NCBI GenBank assembly: GCA_937988695.1
Contig: CALKHM010000114.1
Coordinates: forward strand, 1-10,811
Length of the DNA: 10,811 nucleotides
Origin: an uncultured Microbacterium sp.
Lineage (GTDB): Bacteria > Actinomycetota > Actinomycetes > Actinomycetales > Microbacteriaceae
Reading direction: 5' to 3'
This document shows positions 1 to 6,379 of this stretch, one piece after another. Position 1 is the stretch's first letter. Every line of letters starts with the position of its first letter. The notes below the pieces were generated by a model, which saw nothing but the letters and a program-made list of their open reading frames with translations, was not told where the DNA came from and ran no database searches. The position numbers were made by a program, and so were the translations under genes.

Positions 1-694
1 CGACCACGCTCACGCGCGGGTGCAGCTGGACCGCCGAGCCCGGCAGCGACGCGGTGACAGGGCCCTCCCCCGCGCCGGCGATCGCCTCGGCCTTGCTCTG
101 GCCGAACGCGAGCAGCACGAGATGCCGCGCACGCAGGATCGTGCCCAGCCCCTGCGTGATGCAGTGCGTGGGCACCTGATCGACCGAGTCGAAGAACCGG
201 GCGTTGTCCTGCCGAGTCTGCTCGGTCAGCGTCTTGACCCGGGTGGACGAGGCGAACGACGACCCCGGCTCGTTGAAGCCGATGTGCCCGTCGGTGCCGA
301 TGCCGAGGATCTGCAGCTCGATCCCGCCGGCCTCGGCGATCGCCCGCTCGTAGTCCTCCCCCGCGTGCCGGATGGTCTCCAGCGACCCGTCGGGGGTGCG
401 GACGCGCGCCGGATCCAGTCCCAGCGGCTCGACGACCTCGCGGCGGATGACGTTGCGGTAGCTCTCCGGGTGGGCGGGGTCGATGCCCACGTACTCGTCG
501 AGGGCGAAGCCACGAACGCGCGACGCGTCCACGCCCTCCAGCTTCGCCCGCAGGGCCTGATAGACGGTCAACGGTGTGGAGCCCGTCGCAAGCCCCAGCA
601 CCACCTCGGGGTCCGCGACGATGAGCGCGGCGATCTCGTCGGCGACCAGCTCGCCGGCGACGCCTGCGTCCGGCACGATGATGACTTCAGCCAT
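1..694 (-). CDS. nagB: Glucosamine-6-phosphate deaminase, C-terminus cut by window edge
   Basis: This cytoplasmic enzyme converts glucosamine-6-phosphate and water to fructose-6-phosphate and ammonia, the step that sends amino sugars into glycolysis. The reading frame gives 231 residues inside the window. The family is usually about 260, so only the last 30 or so are missing off the left edge. Family landmarks are all present: the phosphate-binding ATGSTP at residues 36-41, LDEYVG at 65-70, and GTDGHIGFNEP at 133-143. By alignment to the E. coli enzyme from memory, catalytic Asp72, Asp141, His143 and Glu148 correspond to Asp66, Asp135, His137 and Glu142, a constant offset of 6. The ATG (694-692) lies inside the end of the upstream kinase gene; the 8-nt overlap ATGGCTGA holds both start and stop, which suggests translational coupling. 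It is the last visible gene of the minus-strand amino-sugar operon and identifies its pathway. Whether nagA follows to the left cannot be seen. Confidence 0.95.
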   Translation of the reverse strand, partial: MAEVIIVPDAGVAGELVADEIAALIVADPEVVLGLATGSTPLTVYQALRAKLEGVDASRVRGFALDEYVGIDPAHPESYRNVIRREVVEPLGLDPARVRTPDGSLETIRHAGEDYERAIAEAGGIELQILGIGTDGHIGFNEPGSSFASSTRVKTLTEQTRQDNARFFDSVDQVPTHCITQGLGTILRARHLVLLAFGQSKAEAIAGAGEGPVTASLPGSAVQLHPRVSVV

Positions 695-1625
695 GGATCA
701 CGGTCTCCCTCGTGTCACGGTCGCGCGTCGCCCCCACCAGCGCAGCACCCAGCGCCGCCGCCGGCGACCCGACAGGCAGCAGCTGCACGCGCTCGCCCAG
801 CCGCAGCGAACGCATGAAGGCGGATGCCTCGGCGCTGGCCTCCAGCTCGGCGACGACGCCTCGCATCAGTCTGTCACCGAGGCCGCTCAAGCCGCCGCCG
901 ATCACGACGACGTCGACGTCGGCGGTGAGCACCAGGATGCGCACGGCCGCGGCCACGCCCATCATCAGCTCAGCGCGCAGCATCGCCGCGCGGGCATCGC
1001 CCCGGTCGGCGGCATCCAGCACGTCCACAACCGGCAGCGGAGCCGCTCGGCCCCAACGCCGGGCGATGGCGGCCCCGCCGGCGAGTGCTTCGATACAGCC
1101 CTGCTGGCCGCACGTGCACGCCGGGCCGTGCGGGTCGACGGCGATGTGCCCGACCTCACCGGCCGTGCCGTGCCGCCCCCGCCACAAGGCACCGTCACGT
1201 ACGATGCCGGCGGCGATCCCGGTGCCGAGGTTCAGGTAGGCCAGCGTGCCGGCCCGATCGGTGCCCCCGCGCAGCGCGTCGGCGCCGAGGGCGGCGGCCT
1301 TCACGTCGTTCTCGACGCCCACCGGAACCCCGAGCCGGCGCTCGACGGCGACCCCGAGGTCGAGGTCGGCGATGCCGAGGTTCACGGCATGCAGCACGTG
1401 TGTCGATCCCGGCTGCACCTGTCCGGGCATCCCGACGCCCACCGAGCCGATCGCGTCGCGGTCGACACCGGCGCCGACGAGCGCGTCCACCGCGTCGGCG
1501 ATGGTCTGGACGACGCCGATGGGCCCCCAGCCGGTGGCCAGACGCACGCGCGCCCAGACCCGGCCGGCGGCATCGACGGCGACCGCGTCGGTCTTGGTGC
1601 CGCCGACATCCAACCCCACCCTCAT
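687..1625 (-). CDS. ROK-family sugar kinase (probable glucosamine or N-acetylglucosamine kinase)
   Basis: This is a 312-residue ATP-dependent sugar kinase of the ROK family. The N-terminal phosphate-binding motif DVGGTKTD lies at residues 6-13. The catalytic aspartate is in VENDV (Asp107), and a second ATP-binding motif, NLGTGIAAG, follows near 132-140. The ROK sugar and zinc signature runs from GEVGHI (Glu157, His160) to CTCGQQGC (Cys170, Cys172, Cys177), followed by IEA. Placement between the permeases and nagB argues for phosphorylation of an amino sugar. If the substrate is glucosamine, the product feeds NagB directly; if it is N-acetylglucosamine, a deacetylase elsewhere is required. I chose the ATG at 1625 because GGGGAG lies 8 nt upstream. 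A GTG at 1634 would add three residues but overlaps that ribosome site. The gap to the preceding permease is 43 nt and the stop overlaps the nagB start. The csnK kinase of Streptomyces occupies a similar place. The family call is firm; substrate is inferred. Confidence 0.9.
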   Translation of the reverse strand: MRVGLDVGGTKTDAVAVDAAGRVWARVRLATGWGPIGVVQTIADAVDALVGAGVDRDAIGSVGVGMPGQVQPGSTHVLHAVNLGIADLDLGVAVERRLGVPVGVENDVKAAALGADALRGGTDRAGTLAYLNLGTGIAAGIVRDGALWRGRHGTAGEVGHIAVDPHGPACTCGQQGCIEALAGGAAIARRWGRAAPLPVVDVLDAADRGDARAAMLRAELMMGVAAAVRILVLTADVDVVVIGGGLSGLGDRLMRGVVAELEASAEASAFMRSLRLGERVQLLPVGSPAAALGAALVGATRDRDTRETVIHG

Positions 1626-1668
1626 CGGCCGCACTCCCCACAGGAGGCGGCTGCTGCCTGCGCGCTCA

Positions 1669-2565
1669 TCAGCCCTTGACCGCCCCTGCCGACATGCCGG
1701 TCACGAGGTTGCGCTGGATGATCAGGAAGAAGATGACAGCCGGCAGTGAGAAGATCACGGATGCCGCCATCTGGCTGGCATAGTCGGTCGGCTGGTTCGG
1801 CACTTGGAAGGATGCCAGCCAGACCGGGAGCGTGTACATGGTCTGGTCCTTCATGAACACGTACGCCACCAGATAGTCGTTCCACGCGGCGATGAACGAG
1901 AACACGCTGGATGCGATGACCCCGGGTGCGACCAATGGGAACAGCACACGCCACATGATCGTCCAGGTGCTCGCTCCGTCGACCTCCGCGGCCTCCTCGA
2001 CCTCCCTAGGGATCGCGAGGAAGAACCCTCGCATGACCCAGATCGAGAACGGCAGCGTCGCCGCCACGTACGCAAGGATCAGTCCGCCGTACTGGTTGAG
2101 CAGGCCCAGCTGGTTGAACACGAGGAACTGCGGGATCAGCAGAGCCGTCCCCGGCAGCATCTGCACCGCCAGGATGACGACGAGGATGATCTTGCGTCCG
2201 CGGAAGCGGAAACGAGTGAGCGCGGCCGAGGCGAACAGCGCGAGCAGGATCGCGAAGATCAGCGTCAGGCCGACCACGACCACCGAGTTCTTCAGGTTGG
2301 TGAAGAACGTCGTCTGAGTCAGCGCGTTCGCGTAGTTCTGCAGCGTCGGGTTCTCGGGAAGGAAGGCCGGCGTGGCGCTGAGTACGTCCCAGCGCTGCTT
2401 GAACGAGGTCAGCACCATCCAGTAGACCGGGAACAGCCAGATCACCGACACCACGAGCGCCAGGATGTTGCTGCCGGCGCGGCGCTTGCGTCGGCGTCGG
2501 GGACGCGCGCGCGCAGCGGGCGTCGCGACGGTGCCGACGGGTTCGTCGGTGGTGATGCTGGTCAC
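1669..2565 (-). CDS. Carbohydrate ABC transporter permease 2 (CUT1, MalG type)
   Basis: This is the second membrane subunit of a CUT1-type sugar importer, 298 residues. An Arg/Lys-rich cytoplasmic N-terminus (about residues 18-29) precedes six predicted membrane segments, the first near 33-53. The EAA loop that docks on the ATPase is at about 190-214, reading EEAAEVDGAST and ending with FPLVAPG. The C-terminus QRNLVTGMSAGAVKG is the hallmark ending of MalG-type subunits. The start is GTG at 2565-2563, overlapping the TGA of the first permease by 4 nt (GTGA), with GGGGAGGA a few bases upstream inside that gene, so the two permeases are translationally coupled and probably made in equal amounts. 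The frame stays open to about 3249, but everything upstream of the GTG is antisense-like or out-of-frame reading through the other permease and looks nothing like a transporter. The binding protein and partner permease lie directly upstream, the kinase downstream. Confidence 0.95.
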   Translation of the reverse strand: MTSITTDEPVGTVATPAARARPRRRRKRRAGSNILALVVSVIWLFPVYWMVLTSFKQRWDVLSATPAFLPENPTLQNYANALTQTTFFTNLKNSVVVVGLTLIFAILLALFASAALTRFRFRGRKIILVVILAVQMLPGTALLIPQFLVFNQLGLLNQYGGLILAYVAATLPFSIWVMRGFFLAIPREVEEAAEVDGASTWTIMWRVLFPLVAPGVIASSVFSFIAAWNDYLVAYVFMKDQTMYTLPVWLASFQVPNQPTDYASQMAASVIFSLPAVIFFLIIQRNLVTGMSAGAVKG

Positions 2566-3551
2566 AGGTCCTCCCCGGAGCGCAGGAGCCGGCGGATGTA
2601 GAAGCCGGTGATGATCAGAAGCAGGACCGTCGTGACGACGGAGATGGCCGCACCGGTCCCGATCTTGAAGCTGACGAACGCCGTCTTGAACGTCCACACG
2701 CCCAGGGTCGCCGTGGTGTTGTCGGGTCCGCCCTCGGTGACCAGCCAGATCTGGTTGAACACGTTGAAGTCCCAGATCACCGACAGGATCGTGATCAGGA
2801 TGAGGCTCGGTGCGATGAACGGGAGAGTGACGGCGCGGTAGACGCGCCACTCGCTGGCACCGTCCAGGCGCGCGGCTTCGTAGTATGCGGGATCGACCTG
2901 GGTCTGGGCGGCGTAGACGGTGAGGGCGATGAACGGCACCGCCTGCCAGACGATGAGCAGCCAGATGCACAGGAAGCCGAGCCAGGTGTTCGCCGACCAG
3001 TCGGTCTGCGTGACATCGCCGAAGACGCGCAGCTGCGTGAGCAGCCAGTTCATGACCCCGTATCCGGGTTGGAAGAGCCAGTTCCAGACCTGCGACGATG
3101 CCACCGTCGGCATCGCCCAGGCGAAGATGAGGGCGATGGTCAGGACGTATCGCATCGCGGTGCCCAGCCGCGTGAGCAGATTCGCCAGGATCATGCCGAT
3201 GACGACGGATCCGAGGACCATGGCCACCGTGAACCACAGCGTCCGCCACAGCGACGCCCAGAACTCGGGGTCGCCGAAGATCTTCGCGTAGTTGGCGAGG
3301 CCGACCGAGTCGTAGGCGCCGGTGACCACCGTGCGGGCGTTGGCGTCGGTGAACGAGAACAACACGAGCAGGCCGATCGGCACGATGGTCAGTGCCGTCA
3401 TGACCAGGGCCGCCGGGCTGAGCATGACCCAGGGCGCGATCCGCCTGCGTGGCCGGCGCGAGGGGCGAGAGTCGCGCGGCTGCCGTGACGCGTCCAGCGC
3501 CACGGCAGCCGCGTCCTCGCCCGCGGTCACTGCCGCAGTCGGGGTGTTCAT
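2562..3551 (-). CDS. Carbohydrate ABC transporter permease 1 (CUT1, MalF type)
   Basis: This is the first membrane subunit of the importer, 329 residues. A disordered, arginine-rich cytoplasmic tail (about residues 1-38) precedes six predicted membrane helices beginning near 41-67. The EAA loop is at 224-248 (YYEAARLDGAS followed by LPFIAP), and VTEGGPDNTT at 271-280 is the periplasm-side GGP motif of MalF-type subunits. The ATG at 3551-3549 has a perfect AGGAGG ribosome site 8 nt upstream. It is 52 nt downstream of the binding-protein stop, and that gap contains a small hairpin overlapping the ribosome site (annotated separately). Its last codons overlap the GTG of permease 2. As is common in actinobacteria, no ATPase gene accompanies the permeases; a shared MsiK-type ATPase elsewhere is expected. 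The family call is secure, while the transported sugar is inferred from the kinase and nagB. Confidence 0.95.
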   Translation of the reverse strand: MNTPTAAVTAGEDAAAVALDASRQPRDSRPSRRPRRRIAPWVMLSPAALVMTALTIVPIGLLVLFSFTDANARTVVTGAYDSVGLANYAKIFGDPEFWASLWRTLWFTVAMVLGSVVIGMILANLLTRLGTAMRYVLTIALIFAWAMPTVASSQVWNWLFQPGYGVMNWLLTQLRVFGDVTQTDWSANTWLGFLCIWLLIVWQAVPFIALTVYAAQTQVDPAYYEAARLDGASEWRVYRAVTLPFIAPSLILITILSVIWDFNVFNQIWLVTEGGPDNTTATLGVWTFKTAFVSFKIGTGAAISVVTTVLLLIITGFYIRRLLRSGEDL

Positions 3552-3559
3552 CGGGTGTA

Positions 3560-3583
3560 CCTCCTGGGTCCCCAGGGGAACCC
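3560..3583 (-). promoter_or_regulatory. Hairpin overlapping the ribosome-binding site of permease 1
   Basis: In the minus-strand mRNA, CCTGG and CCAGG pair around the loop GGAC (3563-3576). The second arm uses the first three bases of the AGGAGG ribosome site (3560-3565). An alternative fold pairs GGG/TCCC with GGGA/CCC across 3566-3583. Either could protect the upstream binding-protein message or lower permease translation, which would fit the usual excess of binding protein over membrane subunits. The inverted repeat is seen; its function is inferred. Confidence 0.35.
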
Positions 3584-3603
3584 GAATCGAGACCGGCGGG
3601 GGA

Positions 3604-4938
3604 TCAGCCGTTCAGGGTGCTGTCCAAAGTGGCATCCATGGCCTTGGCCGCGTCGGCCGGTGACTTGGCGCCGCTGGCGATCGAGGAGAAGAACTGCTCC
3701 ATGTTCTTGTTGCCCTCGATGGTGCCCCAGCCTGCGGCACCCGGGGTGGCACGAGTCACGCCGGCAGCGTCATAGAAGCCCTGCGTGAGCGGCGTGGCCT
3801 TCTTGGCCCACTCCGCCGCCAGCTCTCCGGTGTTGGGGATCCACGGCTGCGCAGCCAACGCGTTCTGGATGTCGGGGCTGGCTGCGATCTTGGTCCATAC
3901 CAGTGCCAGGTCCTGGTTCGGCGACTTCGCCGCGATGCCCCAGACCTCGCCGCCGCCGAAGTTCGGCGCAGCTTTCGACCCGCTCATGCTCGGCAGCGCG
4001 AACGTGCCCAGGTCGCTCTCGGCGATCTTGCCGTTGGAGTTCTTCGCGACCACGCCGCCGTCCCACAGGGCACCGATGATCGTCGCGGTCTTGCCGTCGG
4101 CCATGATCTGGTCCTCATTGGGCTCATCGGTGTTCAGCGTCTGGCTGGCCTTGTTCGAGTAGGTGTTCTGGAACGCCTTGAACTCGTTCAGCCCCTTCTG
4201 CGATGCGTCGCTGGAGAAGGCGCCCTTCCAGGTGCCGCCGTTCTCGGTCGCGATGTCCCCACCGGCGTCCCACACCCAGCTCATCGCCGCGTACCAGAAC
4301 TGACCGGGCAGGTAGAACGCCGAGAAGTCCGACTCTCCGGCGTGCTTGGCTTTGAGCTTGTCGAGGTCTGCCTTCAGCTCTTCATAGGTGGTGGGAGCAG
4401 CCGTGATCCCGGCCTCCGCCCACATCTTCTTGTTGTAGATGACGGCGCGGTTGCCGACGAACGACGGCACGGCGTACAGCTTGCCGTCGAAGGTCGCCGG
4501 GCCCAGCAGCGACTGCACCCAGGTGCCACCCTGCTGCAGTTGATCCTTGTAGGCGGTGAGGTCCATGAGGCCACCAGTGTTGGCGTAGCCGGCGACCTGC
4601 GTGTTGCCGATGTCGACGACGTCCGGCGGGGTCGAGGTGCCCAACGCCGTCGTGAGCTTGGTCGTGATGCCATCCCACGCCTGCGCCTGGACGTCGACCT
4701 TCGCGCCGGTCTGCTTCGTGAACTCGTCGTTGATCTGCTTCATGACCGCATCGGAGTAGTCGCCCTGCATCGCCCAGACCGTCAGAGTCTTGCCGCTGCC
4801 GTCGACCGTGCCGATCGTGCCGGTCTTGTTCGTGTCGCCACCGCCATTGCCGCCGTTGCCGCTGCTCGAGCAGGCGCTCAGCGCCAGCGCGGCTGCGATG
4901 CCGGCGGCGCCGACCGCAACGATGCGTGATGTGCGCAT
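3604..4938 (-). CDS. Sugar-binding lipoprotein of the CUT1 ABC importer
   Basis: This is an extracytoplasmic solute-binding protein of 444 residues, the usual size for CUT1 carbohydrate receptors (SBP family 1/8, MalE-like). Residues 1-23 form a lipoprotein signal peptide: MRTSR, a hydrophobic Ala/Leu core, and lipobox LSAC with the lipidated cysteine at 23. A Gly/Asn/Ser-rich linker follows, then the mature domain starting around KTLTVWAM. Typical features are a TKQTGAKVDV strand near the N-terminus, the DVVDIGNT segment, and aromatic residues likely to stack on sugar rings (FWYAAMSWVWDAGG). The ATG at 4938 has AAGGAG 7 nt upstream. The gene is 78 nt after the ROK repressor and 52 nt before permease 1. 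It delivers the sugar to the two permeases. By position it matches CsnE, DasA or NgcE of Streptomyces, but sequence alone does not tell me whether the ligand is glucosamine, N-acetylglucosamine or a short chitosan/chitin oligomer. Confidence 0.93.
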   Translation of the reverse strand: MRTSRIVAVGAAGIAAALALSACSSSGNGGNGGGDTNKTGTIGTVDGSGKTLTVWAMQGDYSDAVMKQINDEFTKQTGAKVDVQAQAWDGITTKLTTALGTSTPPDVVDIGNTQVAGYANTGGLMDLTAYKDQLQQGGTWVQSLLGPATFDGKLYAVPSFVGNRAVIYNKKMWAEAGITAAPTTYEELKADLDKLKAKHAGESDFSAFYLPGQFWYAAMSWVWDAGGDIATENGGTWKGAFSSDASQKGLNEFKAFQNTYSNKASQTLNTDEPNEDQIMADGKTATIIGALWDGGVVAKNSNGKIAESDLGTFALPSMSGSKAAPNFGGGEVWGIAAKSPNQDLALVWTKIAASPDIQNALAAQPWIPNTGELAAEWAKKATPLTQGFYDAAGVTRATPGAAGWGTIEGNKNMEQFFSSIASGAKSPADAAKAMDATLDSTLNG

Positions 4939-4982
4939 TCTGTCTCCTTGTTTCCTGTTGCTTCTCTCGGTGATGGGAAGGT

Positions 4983-5005
4983 CGGGTGACCTACCCGGGG
5001 GGGGG
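4983..5005 (-). other. Small hairpin plus nine-base G/C homopolymer between repressor and binding-protein genes
   Basis: The 78-nt gap contains the inverted repeat CGGGT-GACCT-ACCCG (4983-4997) abutting a run of nine G (4997-5005; nine C in the minus-strand mRNA). The hairpin has only five base pairs and no U-run follows, so it is unlikely to be a full terminator. It could be a partial terminator, a processing or stability element, or chance. No convincing separate promoter for the binding-protein gene is visible here; the AAGGAG ribosome site is at the distal end of the gap. Confidence 0.3.
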
Positions 5006-5016
5006 AAGATGGGCGT

Positions 5017-6204
5017 CTAGGACACCCCGAGTTGTGCGGACAAGACCATGACCGCGGCGCCGCGCAAGACGATGTCCTCGCCCTGTGCGGTCATGCGCAC
5101 CCGGATGCCCTCATGGATCTTCGCGAGGGTCCGGGTTCGCAGGGTCTGGACGGCAGCCGCGGCCAGCGGTCCGTCGAGCAGATCAGCAGGGCCGGACAGG
5201 ATGACCTCCGACAGGTCGAGGGCGCCCACCACGGGGGCCAGGGCGATGCCCAGCCGCTCTCCCGCATCGCGCAGCACGCCCTCACGGGCGGCAGGGCCGG
5301 ATGCCTCGGCCAGCCGGGCGGTGAGGGTGGGCGCCGAGATCCAGGCCTCAAGGCACCCCGTCTTCCCGCACGAGCACAGCGGCCCGCCGTCGGTGGCCAC
5401 GGTGACGTGACCGATCTCGCCGGCGGCGAAGCGGCTGCCCACCATCGGCCGTCCGCCAGAGAGCAGACCGGATCCCACACCGCGACCGACCTTGACCAGG
5501 ATGACATCGTCACCGGCGCCGCCGAACGTGTACTCGGCCAGCACGGCCGCGTTCGCGTCGTTGGCGATCACGACGGGAAGCCCCAGGACGTCGTGCAGCG
5601 TCGCCTCCAGGTCGAACCCCGTCAGCCCGAGGTTGGGTGCCGTCACGACGACACCGGCATCGTCGACGACACCGGGCGTGCCGACACCGACACCGAGCAC
5701 GGGCGCGTGCGAGTCGGCGACGAGCTCACGCGCGAACTCGACGATCGTGCCGACCACGTCGCCGCCGGCGCCCGGATGCGGGATCTCGCGGCGCACCACG
5801 ATCGTCCCGTCGAGGGTCAGCACAGCGCCGACGAACGTCGAGGTGCCCGACAGATCCAGGCCGACGATCCGGTGGCCTTCATGGTCGAGGTCGAGCAGGA
5901 TGGCGGGCTTGCCGGGACGCGACACCTCCCGCACACCCTTCTCGGCGACGAAGCCGTCGGAGATCAGCTCTGCCACGAGGTCGGAGATGGTCACCCGGGT
6001 CAGCCCCGTCTCGCGCGACAGGTCGGCACGGCTCATCGCGCCGTCGTGGAACAGCGTCTGCAGCACGAGCGACCGGTTGTGTGCGCGTGCGTGCTCGGGC
6101 AGCACCTTCGCGCCGTGGCGGGAGCGCCGCGCGCCGATGACAGGGATGACGGCGCCCACCGGGTCGGGGGCGGAAGGGCCGCGTCGCGCTTCCGAAGCTG
6201 ACAT
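5017..6204 (-). CDS. ROK-family transcriptional repressor (NagC/CsnR-like) of the amino-sugar operon
   Basis: This is a 395-residue regulator joining a winged helix-turn-helix to a ROK sugar-kinase fold. The DNA-binding part is about residues 44-105: the HTH reads LSRETGLTRVTISDLVAELISDG in outline and the wing contains SRPGKPAIL. The ROK domain follows: DLSGTS at 117-122 replaces the kinase motif DxGGT, ANDAN with Asp216 is kept, EIGH lies at 263-266, and the zinc cysteines are in CSCGKTGC (277, 279, 284). The altered phosphate loop suggests a sugar sensor with no kinase activity. The ATG has no clear ribosome site and sits 4 nt from a palindrome, so autoregulation is likely. About 40 residues precede the HTH; a GTG at residue 16 is possible but has no better ribosome site. 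Known relatives (NagC, CsnR) are released from DNA by the pathway sugar or its phosphate. As first gene of the operon it probably controls the transporter, kinase and nagB. Confidence 0.9.
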   Translation of the reverse strand: MSASEARRGPSAPDPVGAVIPVIGARRSRHGAKVLPEHARAHNRSLVLQTLFHDGAMSRADLSRETGLTRVTISDLVAELISDGFVAEKGVREVSRPGKPAILLDLDHEGHRIVGLDLSGTSTFVGAVLTLDGTIVVRREIPHPGAGGDVVGTIVEFARELVADSHAPVLGVGVGTPGVVDDAGVVVTAPNLGLTGFDLEATLHDVLGLPVVIANDANAAVLAEYTFGGAGDDVILVKVGRGVGSGLLSGGRPMVGSRFAAGEIGHVTVATDGGPLCSCGKTGCLEAWISAPTLTARLAEASGPAAREGVLRDAGERLGIALAPVVGALDLSEVILSGPADLLDGPLAAAAVQTLRTRTLAKIHEGIRVRMTAQGEDIVLRGAAVMVLSAQLGVS

Positions 6205-6208
6205 GTTT

Positions 6209-6227
6209 GTTAGTAGACCTTACGAAC
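6209..6227. promoter_or_regulatory. Candidate ROK-repressor operator overlapping a possible -10 box
   Basis: The arms GTTAGTA and TACGAAC flank the spacer GACCT and match as an inverted repeat at 6 of 7 positions. The site begins 4 nt upstream of the repressor ATG. On the minus strand it contains TAAGGT (6217-6222), which fits a TAnnnT -10 element and would give a leader of only about 5 nt, consistent with the absence of a ribosome site. A good -35 is not visible. Dyad and position are seen; repressor binding and autoregulation are inferred from how ROK repressors usually work. Confidence 0.5.
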
Positions 6228-6251
6228 ACTGCTCCCGCAAGCCCGCGAGCC

Positions 6252-6290
6252 ATTTTGCACAGATACTTTACAAAAACGTTATCGATTCTT
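6252..6290. promoter_or_regulatory. AT-rich patch in the divergent intergenic region, likely promoter or operator DNA
   Basis: The 175-bp gap between the repressor and the L,D-transpeptidase genes holds an AT-rich patch that stands out from its GC-rich surroundings. It contains the adjoining 6-bp palindromes AACGTT (6275-6280) and ATCGAT (6281-6286), reminiscent of LacI-family operator halves, and a minus-strand TAAAGT at about 6266-6271 that could serve as a -10 for the leftward operon. The rest of the gap (6291-6379) is C/G-rich. For the rightward gene I see only a weak TACCAT (6347-6352) and no good -35. Confidence 0.3.
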
Positions 6291-6379
6291 GATCTGCTCC
6301 CCACCCCCCAGGCCCCCTTCCCCCGGTTCCGGGAGCTCCGGTCGATTACCATGATGACCAGGGGAACACTTGACGGGGG

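Noticed and set aside
1626..1634. GTG start for the ROK kinase at 1634
   Set aside because: It would overlap the GGGGAG ribosome site that is well spaced for the ATG at 1625, and adds nothing to the conserved fold.
2566..3249. N-terminal extension of permease 2 to a 526-residue protein
   Set aside because: The added 228 residues are out-of-frame reading of permease 1, and a GTG with a ribosome site and a 4-nt overlap gives a normal-length MalG-type protein.
5032..6201. Plus-strand open frames opposite the ROK repressor and similar ones opposite the kinase and permeases (for example 576-1679, 1804-2601)
   Set aside because: All are antisense shadows with skewed composition, without motifs or ribosome sites, opposite genes with clear family signatures.
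6209..6227. DasR-type (GntR) responsive element
   Set aside because: Only TAGACC resembles the dre consensus; the dyad here has different arms and the operon encodes a ROK regulator, so a ROK operator is the better reading.
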